Source: Septoria linicola (taxonomy: Eukaryota; Ascomycota; Dothideomycetes; Mycosphaerellales; Mycosphaerellaceae). From it: 64,000 nucleotides of DNA. The stretch lies in contig CP099426.1 of the NCBI GenBank assembly GCA_024114885.1, positions 1,736,001-1,800,000 on the forward strand, in the 5' to 3' direction. The position numbers and the translations under genes were made by a program. Shown here piece after piece: positions 53,307 to 62,814 of this stretch. Positions within the stretch are counted from its first letter, which is position 1. Each line of letters starts with the position of its first letter. The notes under the pieces were generated by a model. That model did not search any database. It had not been told where the DNA came from and saw only the letters and a program-made list of their open reading frames with translations.

Positions 53307-54654
53307 TCATAGCACATTCTTTGGCTTCCCATCCGTAGCTTTCCCACCAATGTACTTGTACACCACCGAGAAATCCTTACCCTTCAGCTCCGGATCTCCC
53401 TCCACAGCAGCATAAATATCCTTTGCATGAATGCCTAGTCTCGGCAAGATATCAGCCTCTGCTGCAGCCTGCATAGCCAATTTCAAATCCTTCAACATCA
53501 GCGCCGTCCCAAATCCACCGTCATACCCATTCGACGCTGGCGCGCCCTCAATCACACCCGGATGAGGATTATTCACTTCGGACGGCCAGCACTTGCCCGT
53601 CGCCGTATTAATCATGTCCGCGAGCGCTTTCGGGTCTAGACCCCACTGCACACCCATATTCATTGCCTCTGCCGTTGCAATGTTATTAAGTGCGAGCAGA
53701 TAATTATTCGCGAGTTTTCCTTTGAGACCACTCGTTTGCGGGCCTAAATGCACAACGCGTTTCCCCATCATGGAGAGAATCTCCGAAGCCCGATCTACGA
53801 GCTCGTCGGCTGCGCCCATCATGAATGTGAGTTTTCCTGCAGAGGCGCCGACTACGCCGCCGGACATGGGGGCGTCGATGAATTTTCCTTGGCCGGAGGA
53901 GAAGGTTGCGTTGGCGACTTCGGCGGAGGAGCGCACGTCGATGGTGGAGCAGTCGATGAAGAGGCGTTCAGTGGTGTTGGGGGCGGAGGTTAGGAGGGTT
54001 GCGGGGTGGAGCATGTTGCGGAAGACGTTTTGGACGTGGTGCGGTTCGGGGAGGACGGTGAGGATTGTGTCCTGTTTGCAGCAGAAGAGAGGAGGTTAGC
54101 ATTGCTGTGACTGTGAGGAGTGCTGAAGGGGTGTGTAGTGAATAGAGCTTCATTTTTCAGAGGATTGGCTTTGTAGTTGTGGGTAATCAGGAAAACAGCT
54201 TGCGCTGCACTTAGATCATACAATTGAAAAGGAAATGATACAATTCATCATGGAAGCTTGTATGTATGCACTAGGGTGTAAGTAGGCTCTGACTTACCGA
54301 GTTCTCTGCCACTTCTCGCACGTCTTGGGCTGCTGTGACGGGTCCCACACTGCTCAGCTCGTCGACGAATTGCTTCGTTATTTGCTCGTTGACGTCGTGG
54401 ATGAACATTGTGTCATCTTTCTTGATTTTCGTTCGCAGATTCTTGGCCATGGGATATCCTGTTCGGCAGAGTATCAGCTATCTTGTGCTCGCAGCTGGAG
54501 CCGAAGCTCTGCAATGCATACCCATTCTGCCCAGGCCGATGAAGCCGTAGCTAGCTTGTAATCTGGTCACAGTCGCAAAGGTCCGTCTGCTCGTGGGACC
54601 AGCCACAGAGCTGCTGACAGCCCGGCGAGCTGCTTGTATCGTCGTGATCCTCAT
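53307..54654 (-). CDS. 3-hydroxyisobutyrate dehydrogenase, mitochondrial
   Basis: NAD-dependent oxidation of 3-hydroxyisobutyrate in valine breakdown. Proposed exons (minus): 54654-54522, 54458-54298, 54071-53307, giving 352 aa. The N-terminus is a basic Arg/Ser/Thr presequence. Intron 1 (63 nt) joins FIGLGRMG to YPMAKNL, restoring the Rossmann GxGxMG. The substrate loop reads FIDAPMSGGVVGASAGKLTFMMG and the catalytic Lys region is GLKGKLANNYLLALNNI. Intron 2 is 226 nt, long for this window. Confidence 0.92.
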
Positions 54655-55244
54655 TGTGTATTCTTCGTGAAGCTGTGCGTAAATCTCAAGTGCTACGTGG
54701 TCATGCTATCATCCAGGCAGCTCAGGTCAGTGCAAGATAAGAGAGAGACAGTGTGTGTGGTTGTGTGTATGAGAGGGAGATAGGAACAGGTTAAGAACAG
54801 AGCGGAATTGCTGCACGCCAATGCAAAACACGAGACATTGCCCTCGGTAGCGGCAGTCGTGTAGCCGCGAGAAGTGTCGGAAGCTTCTCCTTGGGAAGTG
54901 GAGGAAGAGAGGTTGGAGCTGCGCAGAGCCCCATTTCTCTCCGCAGCGCCGATCGCGCCTAACTTAGTTGCGGGTTAGTTGTGGAGACTGTGGAATTTCA
55001 TGTGAGACATTATCTTCATCGATGTACATGGGCCAGATCCGTTGTCTTGTGTTCAGGCATTACAACGCCGCGACAGCAGTGTGCACACACAGTCCTGCCT
55101 TGGGCTATGCTGTGCAAAAATTGCGCACGCTGATCTGTCGTGTGAGCAGACCCACTGAGCTGAGGTCATTTCTTGATATATACTTCTACAGTTTGTGTCT
55201 AGCGGAACCTTCACCAGTCTCTCCAGAATGTGATAGCCGCTTAC
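54655..55244. other. Intergenic, nothing recognised
   Basis: About 590 bp, holding the HIBADH promoter and the 3' flank of the ABC ATPase. A GT-rich stretch (about 54750-54775) is the only low-complexity feature. Confidence 0.55.
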
Positions 55245-57338
55245 TCAGTCCTCAGCCTTCCATACTTCTTCTGACCATGCGGAAGGGTTGAGCGCGAAAG
55301 GACCTGATAATGTGCCTGTCCGCGGCAGCTTGCCTTCTCCAGGCTCTGGCAGACATATCCACTCCCGCAGACAGCCGGGCACGTCTTCCTTTGAATGGCT
55401 GATGACGAGGAGCGCCTGTTCTGGTGACAAGCCCTCGAATGTCACCTTGCCGATGCGCGAGATGATGCTCGGTCGAGGCTGGCCGGCTGTCATTGTTATC
55501 TGGCTGGTCTTTTTGTTGACGTCCTCTTCGCCTTGTTCTACTTCGATATATGTGTCGCGGCGGTCATCTGTCAAGACCATATTCTCGCCGTGCGAGAGGA
55601 ATAGCAAAGCCTTGTCGCGTACAGTCTCGTCAATGCCGCTCAGCGCCTCGTCGAGAATGACAAGATCAGGACTTGCCACAATAGCTCGAAGGAACAGTGT
55701 CAGGCGTTGACTGGAGAAGCTGAGATCGCGGAAACGCAGCTCTTCCGCCCACAGAATGTCTGAGTCTGCGCAAGTGTGCTCACTGTAAGCTTGCAGAGCT
55801 GAAGTGATCTTTGGCTCTCCGTATGATCGAGATCCTGCAGCTTTTCGTATGGACTCGAACAGAGTCTCACCTGCATATGCGGGATGCAGTTCTTTGGTGA
55901 ACCATCTCAGTATGGCATCGACTCGTCTATCAGCCTCCGCAGAAAGCTTGGGCTTGGCCATTGGAGCATCAGCCCATGCTGACTCGATTGCGCGCCGCAC
56001 TGTCAGATTTTTTGGAAAGAAGGAATGTACTTCTGGGCTTGAGTGCCCCATTCGTTGCTGTAGATCGAAGAGACTGATACCAGGCTCGCCTGGTCCTGGT
56101 AATCGTGATCGGCCGAAAAGCTTGATTGGCAGACTGTATGTTTGGGGATGATCGGAGGTGATCAAGCTCAACATTGTCGTCTTTCCACTCCCATTAGGTC
56201 CAAAGATGCCGCATCGCTGTCCGCGGTGCAATGTCCACCAGAGACCGTCCTTCTCTTTGCCGTTCACAGTCTGCTTCCAATCTCCCAGAACAGTCTTGTC
56301 GCCATATGCGACCTTTACGCCCTGCATTTCGACGAGAGGTTCGCCTGGTGGTAATGCAGGCGATGTCTCCGGAAATCCATCTTTGCTTAGTACCTGCGCA
56401 TCAGACACTGCAGACTCAGCACTTCCCTCTAGACTCAACATCCCTTGCAGCTCCTTTGGTCTCTGCTTGGTCAAATCGTGCTTGGGTCCATGCGCTACAA
56501 TTTCCAGGTCTGCATTTGCCACGACAAGATGTGTGATCCAATCTGGCACGCCATCCTCTGGCCGCAGACTGAAAATGAGGCGTGGACTCTGTTTCTCCGC
56601 AAGTTCCTTGAGCACAGCAGCCATGTACCGCGCAGTGTTAGGATCTAGACCCATAAAAGGTCCATCTAGCAAAAGCACCTCTGGCTGTGACACAAGCGCT
56701 TTCGCAATTCGTGCTCTTCGTGTTTGGCCATTGGACAGATTCGCCACTGGCATTTGTAGTAGACTCCGCAACTTGAGCCGATCGAGCACTTCTTCCAAGA
56801 TGTTCCTCTCTGCTTGGCTTTGCTCGTGTTCCAGTGCATTCAGCTCTGTGTGACCAGTCAGATAGTCATGAACGGTGAAGTCTGTTTCTTCACGTCGACT
56901 CTCATACCGCGCACTCAAGTATGCTCCACGAACGCTGGTCCCGCCAACGCTACTGCCGCGTTCTGCATCAAACCCAACATACTTGATGGAACTCTGGGGT
57001 GACTTCGATTGCTCGGCAAGAAGAGGATAGGTCCGCGAGCCTGGAGGGATGCAGATGTGCTGCGCTGCAAGAACCTGCAGGAATGTGGTCCTTGCTTGTG
57101 AAGAAGGTGACAAGACAGACCAGTATTGCGGTGATCCTTCAGGACCTTCGCTTTTGGGCAAGCGGAAGTTGAGCTTCGAAAACAGAGCTGGATTCGTGCC
57201 TGGAGTATCTGTGTCCGAAGGATAGCTCCGGTAGAATGATCCTTTTTCGATCTTGATCACATCTGAGTCGCTACGACATAGCCTTGTTGCGTGATATCGT
57301 CGACATTGCGGCGTCCTCACAGCCAGCCGCCTCCACAT
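55245..57338 (-). CDS. Soluble twin-cassette ABC ATPase, possibly mitochondrial
   Basis: ABC protein with two nucleotide-binding domains and no membrane segments, 697 aa from ATG 57338. That start gives MWRRLAVRTPQCRRYHATRL, which looks like a mitochondrial presequence. NBD1 is degenerate: Walker A is hard to see, but signature LSNGQTRRARIAKAL and Walker B VLLLDGPF are present. NBD2 has a normal Walker A GIFGPNGSGKTT and Walker B LVILDEALSGID, while its signature is altered to LSFSSQRL. It resembles yeast YDR061W and bacterial ModF-like ATPases. The frame is open to 57533 upstream, but that part lacks support. Function is unknown. Confidence 0.8.
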   Translation of the reverse strand: MWRRLAVRTPQCRRYHATRLCRSDSDVIKIEKGSFYRSYPSDTDTPGTNPALFSKLNFRLPKSEGPEGSPQYWSVLSPSSQARTTFLQVLAAQHICIPPGSRTYPLLAEQSKSPQSSIKYVGFDAERGSSVGGTSVRGAYLSARYESRREETDFTVHDYLTGHTELNALEHEQSQAERNILEEVLDRLKLRSLLQMPVANLSNGQTRRARIAKALVSQPEVLLLDGPFMGLDPNTARYMAAVLKELAEKQSPRLIFSLRPEDGVPDWITHLVVANADLEIVAHGPKHDLTKQRPKELQGMLSLEGSAESAVSDAQVLSKDGFPETSPALPPGEPLVEMQGVKVAYGDKTVLGDWKQTVNGKEKDGLWWTLHRGQRCGIFGPNGSGKTTMLSLITSDHPQTYSLPIKLFGRSRLPGPGEPGISLFDLQQRMGHSSPEVHSFFPKNLTVRRAIESAWADAPMAKPKLSAEADRRVDAILRWFTKELHPAYAGETLFESIRKAAGSRSYGEPKITSALQAYSEHTCADSDILWAEELRFRDLSFSSQRLTLFLRAIVASPDLVILDEALSGIDETVRDKALLFLSHGENMVLTDDRRDTYIEVEQGEEDVNKKTSQITMTAGQPRPSIISRIGKVTFEGLSPEQALLVISHSKEDVPGCLREWICLPEPGEGKLPRTGTLSGPFALNPSAWSEEVWKAED

Positions 57339-57436
57339 CTCCCAGACCGTGTCAATGACAATGTTGATATGTGTTGTACATATGCAAGTCTGGATAGCCG
57401 AGACAACATCGGCTCCATGCCAAGCACAATAGCGCG

Positions 57437-57942
57437 ATGTCGGACCGAGCTGGTGACGATACCACAGCTTCATCCTGGTCTGTCGTAGCTCCGCTTTCGA
57501 TACATCAACTCGCCGAGGCCTACGGTTGCCCACTCGTCAGCTTCGTGCACGATGTTCTCTTCGTTGCAGCCATCCAGACCGCAGGTAGGACAGTTGAATA
57601 CATATGTGGCAAAGCTAGACTAAGTGAGGCAAGTAGGTACAGCATCAGCAACCACGAAACCCACAATACCAGCAGCAAACACGAGCCATACAAATTGGCG
57701 CTGGTCAGCCTGAGCTCGTGACAGCTCCAAGGAACCAAATCGAAGCCATGCCGCCAAATCAGACTACGCCTCACAGCGCACCACCGCTCCCAATGTACAA
57801 CCCCGCTACGATGCACCCGGTGTTCATGATGAACAACTGGAAGAAGACGCCCTTTCCATTGCCGATTAACCCTGCAATCTCCCCTGTCGCGGCTGGTTAT
57901 GTCTTTCCTCAGATCCGACCGAATATGAGCACAAAGTTATGA
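57437..57942 (+). CDS. Doubtful small spliced gene
   Basis: A possible two-exon gene, 57437-57584 joined to 57725-57942 (121 aa), divergent from the ABC ATPase. Exon 1 starts at an ATG and ends at a GTAGGA donor; exon 2 follows an acceptor at GTGACAG. The C-terminal part is Pro-, Met- and Asn-rich (NPATMHPVFMMNN). Nothing like it is known to me and the 140-nt intron is not compelling. Confidence 0.3.
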
Positions 57943-58025
57943 GAGCCCGACGCAGTGCCTAATAAAGGCATTAGCAGCAAGCGGAACACGATAACAAGCA
58001 TGACTTGCCATCCCGAGATGACCGG

Positions 58026-58385
58026 TCACCAGTGGCTGTGATCGGTATCAGATCCAGGGGAGCCCGTAGACCTTGCACTCGAACTCATGTCTGTATCGAC
58101 TGTGGACGGGAGTGTGTTGAGCACAGCCTCAGACATCCAGTGGACAACACCTCTGCGACATCGGCGACAGATGCTCGCAAGAAGGCGCCGCGTGAAGTCG
58201 GTCACGCAAATGTCGCAACATGCTGCGGTTTGCGTATCGATAGCTCGCGCGGGCTGGCATAACACATTCGTGCCGTCATCGTGCGGTGGACCACGTGGGC
58301 TCTTGGAGGCAGCTCGAGGGCATTGGATCGTTGGTCCATGGATGACATGGCCGCATGTGAGGTGCGTCTTGATGGTTTGGCACAT
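58026..58385 (-). CDS. Small Cys/His-rich protein
   Basis: Single exon, 119 aa from ATG 58385. The N-terminal ~75 residues hold a regular set of potential metal ligands: MCQTIKTHLTCGHVIHG, then QCP, LC, CCDIC and CRRC. This spacing suggests one or two small zinc-binding units, as in short fungal proteins with a CGH-start motif. The C-terminal part is Ser/Thr/Asp-rich and probably disordered. No signal peptide is visible, so it is not an effector candidate on this evidence. Confidence 0.5.
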   Translation of the reverse strand: MCQTIKTHLTCGHVIHGPTIQCPRAASKSPRGPPHDDGTNVLCQPARAIDTQTAACCDICVTDFTRRLLASICRRCRRGVVHWMSEAVLNTLPSTVDTDMSSSARSTGSPGSDTDHSHW

Positions 58386-58783
58386 CTCGAAGTCTTCCAA
58401 TCGAGGCTAAGCGGCAAGATACCTGCTTCGACTTCGCAGACGTGCGGACAATGGCGTGCAACGGGGAGAAGCGGTTTGGTTGTTTATGCTGCCGGAAGCA
58501 AGCAGCAGATCACACACCTGGAGCAAACACTGGTCGCCAGACAGTATAGCATGCTGCACCGCCCGAATGACAGCAGATCAAGCGAACGGATTGAGGTCAC
58601 GGTCTGAGCACGACAACATGACAAACGGCTCACTTTCTCGATAATGGAGCATTGATGTTCGAACAAAGAACAAAACAGGCCATATGGGGCTGCCCTCAAA
58701 TGAAGTAGGTATATCAACCTCTATCCAGATACTATACAACGCTGTGCTCAACATTGTCGCCAAATTGTCGCTGTCGTACACTT
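58386..58783. other. Intergenic, nothing recognised
   Basis: About 400 bp between the Cys/His-rich gene start and the NIS1-like 3' end. Confidence 0.5.
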
Positions 58784-59307
58784 CTAGTTCTGAACCTCAG
58801 GAGTTCTCGCACTCGTCACATAAGGATACTGGTTTCCCTCGCCAATGGTAACATTCGCATAGAAGACATCCGTGTTCGGTCCATTCGAAGCACCCATAAG
58901 CGAGAAGTGCGCAGCCTGCAGCGTCGCAGGTCCCTTAGGGAAAGTCGCTGGAATGTGTATGTAGTGTGTGATGTTTCCGTCCACGTTGGAGAGATCTATG
59001 CCTGCAATCAGTACTTTACTTTCTGCATAACATCCACTGAAGGAAGAGTGTAGAGGAGAACATACCTGGACCCAAAAACTTGCTGCTCACAAACGTGCCC
59101 AATGCACCCAAGTATGTCGTGTTTGCAGTCGTGAGGCCAAAGGAGATTGCGACGTCGTTGACGCTTTGGATGTAGCCTTCGGTGAAAATCTCACTCAATC
59201 TTGACGTCGGCGTCTGGTGCTGCGTTTTGTGGTGCGTAGAAGCCGGCGATGCGGGCTTGAGTGACGGCGAGCAGGGTTGCTGCAAAGGCTAGAATTGCGG
59301 AGCGCAT
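58784..59307 (-). pseudogene. NIS1-family secreted effector, frameshifted
   Basis: NIS1 proteins are conserved fungal effectors, first described in Colletotrichum, that target plant immune kinases such as BAK1. The gene starts at ATG 59307 with a good signal peptide (hydrophobic core, Ala-rich cleavage region). The reading frame then hits TGA at 59193-59191 after 38 codons. The break falls in a 4-bp tandem duplication (minus-strand TGAGTGAG, 59197-59190). Downstream, in a shifted frame, the family core is clear: EGYIQSVNDVAISFG, then a LGP motif split by a 64-nt intron (59066-59003/2), and the C-terminal half running to the stop at 58784. Either the allele is dead or the duplication is a sequencing error. 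Confidence 0.7.
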
Positions 59308-59797
59308 TGTCGTAGATGTGATATGTATTGGGTCTTGTATCGGATCTTGTTAATGATGAGGTAGAACAAGTGAGGGTTCGTGAGAGTGGTGTGGTTTCGA
59401 GAGACGGGAAAGAGAATAGTGCTGCACTTATTACATTTCCATATATCCTTGTACTTGCCATGTGCGATGTGGCCCGAATGCCGCAATCTAGTTCCAGGGT
59501 GACGCTTGTCTCTTGCGTAGCTTGAGCGATATGGTCGGAAGTGACATGGGAAGATACGAGCGTAGTCTGCAAGAGGGTGAGGAATGAGGATGGCTCCAAG
59601 CTTGAAGTCTGGGTCAGCGATCTGGGTTCCGATGTGAGACAACATGGCAACACTTTGAACATGTATACTAATCGTGAAGATACAATTTTCAGAAGACGTT
59701 GTATTTGTTCATTGGGCTCATTACTTGAATCGTCTCTCATTATACATCAAATGTGGTCGTGACGATCCTGCCTTTACACAGCCAATCCTTGCATCCT
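59308..59797. other. Intergenic upstream of NIS1-like gene
   Basis: About 490 bp between the NIS1-like ATG and the subtilisin stop. Open frames here (59195-59740 region, minus) do not look coding. Confidence 0.5.
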
Positions 59798-61298
59798 CTA
59801 TGTACCATTGCCGTTGTAGGCCAGGTTGTTTGGGCTGCCAGCGCCTGCGTCGGTGACGACGTTCTTGGTGGCCAATGTCTTGAGGCGGTCTCCGAGAGCA
59901 GCCGGGGTGCGTTGACCCTCAAGCCCGATGATGTACGCGGCCAGACCAGCGACGTGAGGGCAAGCCATCGACGTACCGGAGATGGTGTTGGTGTCTGTTC
60001 GGGTGCGGAACCATGCACTAGATGCATGACTTGTTAGTAATGATGTAGTGAATACGCAGTGCCTGGACAAAACTTACGACTTAACGTCGACACCGGCGGC
60101 GAACATATCGACGACTGGGCCGAAGTTGGAGAAGCTAGCACGCATGTCGTTCTGGTCGATAGCGCCAATAGTGAAGACAGTCGGCTCAGATGCAGGAGAT
60201 GTCTGGCGAGCATCGGCACCGTCGTTACCGGCAGCCACGACAGTGAACACACCGGCTGCGACGGCAGCCGCGACAGCATCGTTGGTCTGCTGAGAGAAGC
60301 CGCCGCCCAGAGACATAGAGATGACCGAGCGGCCAATGCGGTTGTTCTGGCGTGCGTTGTTGACAGCCCTGACATCAGTTAGTATACGACCTTCCTCTAC
60401 TATGGCACGTTTACATGCAACTTACCAGTCGATACCAGCAAGAACACCAGAGTTGAGACCAGTTCCGAGTGCACCGAGGACCTTCACTCCAATAACGTTT
60501 GCTCGCTTTGACACGCCGTAAGTAGAACCGACGGCAGTACCTATAAGTAACAGGTCGAAGGTCAGCAGTGTCTCAATCATGTCTCGCGTGTCTCTGCGTT
60601 ACTACTATGGCGATCTGGGCAATGAATGCCGTAGCATCGGCGTAACAGGCAGAGACACTTGAACAAGGATGGATGCCCTTGGGCAGTCGCTTTACGTACC
60701 AGCGCAGTGAGTACCATGTCTATGGGATGTTAGTAACTTGCTAAGCGTGTTGCTGTTAGTTTACTCACCCGTTAAGATCAGTGTTCGGCTCAAGGAGCAC
60801 AAAGTTGGCACCAGCGACTGCACGTCCACCGAACTCAACGTGGTCTGCGCGAATACCAGTATCGATGACATATACGGTGGAGCCGGCGCCAGCTGTGCTG
60901 TCGTAGATGTAGCTTGAACCTCCGCGAGCGCGGCGAGAAAGTCTGACCAGCCCATATTCGGCCGGGCTCTGCTGGGTCAAAGCGCGCTTCTCCACTGGAG
61001 CGGAGGCGGCCACTCTGGTATCTGGCTCGATGGTAGCGATCTGAGCGATGTTGGCCACTAAGTCAACCAGGCTCTCGTCTGCATCGAATGCGAAGCCTTG
61101 GAAGCTGCCGATGGAGTATCGGTGCTTGGCCTGGATACCAGTAGCTTGCAGTGCAGTCAAAACAGTCGAGAGTGCGCCGCCATTGTCCAGTCGGGCGATC
61201 CAGGAGCCAGGCACGGTCTCAGCAGACTGGCGCTTGTCGACAGTTGCGACAGCGAGCACTGCTGGCAGTGCCAAGAGGAGGTTGAGGAAGGATTGCAT
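59798..61298 (-). CDS. Secreted subtilisin-like serine protease (S8, proteinase K type)
   Basis: Extracellular alkaline protease, 391 aa. Proposed exons (minus): 61298-60769, 60719-60700, 60540-60426, 60368-60078, 60017-59798. A signal peptide (MQSFLNLLLALPAVLA) precedes an I9 propeptide (~25-110). The catalytic triad is Asp in VYVIDTGIR, His in HGTHCAG and Ser in SGTSMACPH; the oxyanion Asn lies in AAGNDG. The His motif sits on a 20-nt micro-exon, and the four introns keep phase only if it is included. Length and order are normal for fungal cuticle-degrading/oryzin-type proteases, which act in nutrition and host invasion. Confidence 0.92.
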
Positions 61299-61374
61299 AT
61301 TGTAAGTGCTCGATGATCGATGGGATGTCTCGATTGTACCAGATATCGCAACCTGGTGTAGGGTATGGAGAACG

Positions 61375-61380
61375 TTTATA
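61375..61380 (-). promoter_or_regulatory. TATA box of the subtilisin gene
   Basis: TATAAA on the minus strand, about 77 bp upstream of the subtilisin ATG. Confidence 0.5.
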
Positions 61381-62814
61381 TCACCACACAGGTCAGCCAC
61401 ATACTATTTGGCGTATGTCGGTACCCAGCCCGTAGCAGCCTGCCAGGACCGAGGAATCTTCGTGGTGGCGTAACATTTTGCTGTCCAAGAAGGCGGCTGC
61501 CAAAGATCAGCTTGCGGTGTTTGCCGCAGCCTTGCAGTGCTACGCCTATTAGCTGAGGCCAGGGTCGTCAATCGTACCAGTCTAGAGAAGGAGCGAAGAT
61601 TACCAAGACTCTCTCGTGTCCTTGGCCAGCAATCACCTACTGATTACAGTTAACGACATACTACTGGACACGGGGGCAGTGCTCGCGTGCTTATGTTAAC
61701 AGAAGGGCTAGAGACCAATTGGAGAGTGCGAGCTGCAGCTATGTCGACAGGTCCAGCGTGTATCTTGTAGATCACCTTGGCAGTCCGCTGGTAGTTGTAT
61801 ATTGTGCGTTCGCTCACGTTCTTCAAGCCTGCGTATTTGCTTGTGAAAACAATGCTGCCTTGTGGTTCTCAGCAAGTTCATCTCCTCGTACGCATAGCGC
61901 GCTCGTAGCAACCAGCGTCCTCGATGATGGGATAATTGCAAATACGAGCCAAGGGCAGAAGCGATTGTCCAACGCCAAATTGACGAATGTCATTTTAGCT
62001 CAGAGATAGAGCTGTCGCGTGGCGCTGGAAGGCGTAGCTGTTGTGCACGGCGGGCTGCTTGGCATGACGATCACCGAAAAGCCATATCTGCGCTGGCAGC
62101 CTCTCAGAGAGCAGGAACATGTTTACCAGCAGCGTAAGTGTCCCTGCTAGAAAGGCTTGTCTCTTGGCGGGCGTTTGGTGGTATCTGCACTTCCTGCAGC
62201 CCGCCCCTCTTTCGACGACAGATTCCTCGGACGGCCGAGGCAAGCAGGGTGGTATACAGCCACTTCGTTACTTGACAATTTGGGTGACAGATTTTGCGCA
62301 TGGCATTTTTGTCGTAAGAGGAGCTGCAGGAATTCAGCTCGGAAGATGGTGAGGATGGTGGACGAAGGACTCCGATGGAAGTGGCAGGAGTTTCAGCCGG
62401 CACAAAATTGGCCTGATGACTCAGCCTAGAGCTCACATCACTCGAGCTTTTTGATAGCGAAGCCACCGAACCAGTAACATACGTGAGCCAGACACGTTCG
62501 CTGAGCTGTTTTCGATGCGAAGACTGCGGCACTAAATCATGAACTTCGCAGACGCTGCTTCAGCATGTTCGAGGCCGGGGACGTCCAGGCATAAGCTACG
62601 TGTGAAGTTGGAATGCATTGTGGACGTTCTTGGTCATGTACTGACACTTCGTCAAGAGCGATCTCCATCTTATGCTTACGAGATGTTGTGCTGATATAGC
62701 ACACATGTCATATAGATCGCGATGCAAAGAAGGTCAGATCTCATTAGCTAACCTGCATTACCAATACTCACCTGTTCCCAGCTTTAATGCTATCCGGCAG
62801 TAATCCACCCCTTC
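61381..62814. other. Intergenic, nothing recognised
   Basis: About 1.4 kb between the subtilisin promoter and the P450 3' end. A 142-codon minus frame (62104-62532) and overlapping plus frames are present, but none resembles a known protein or has clear splice partners. Confidence 0.5.
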
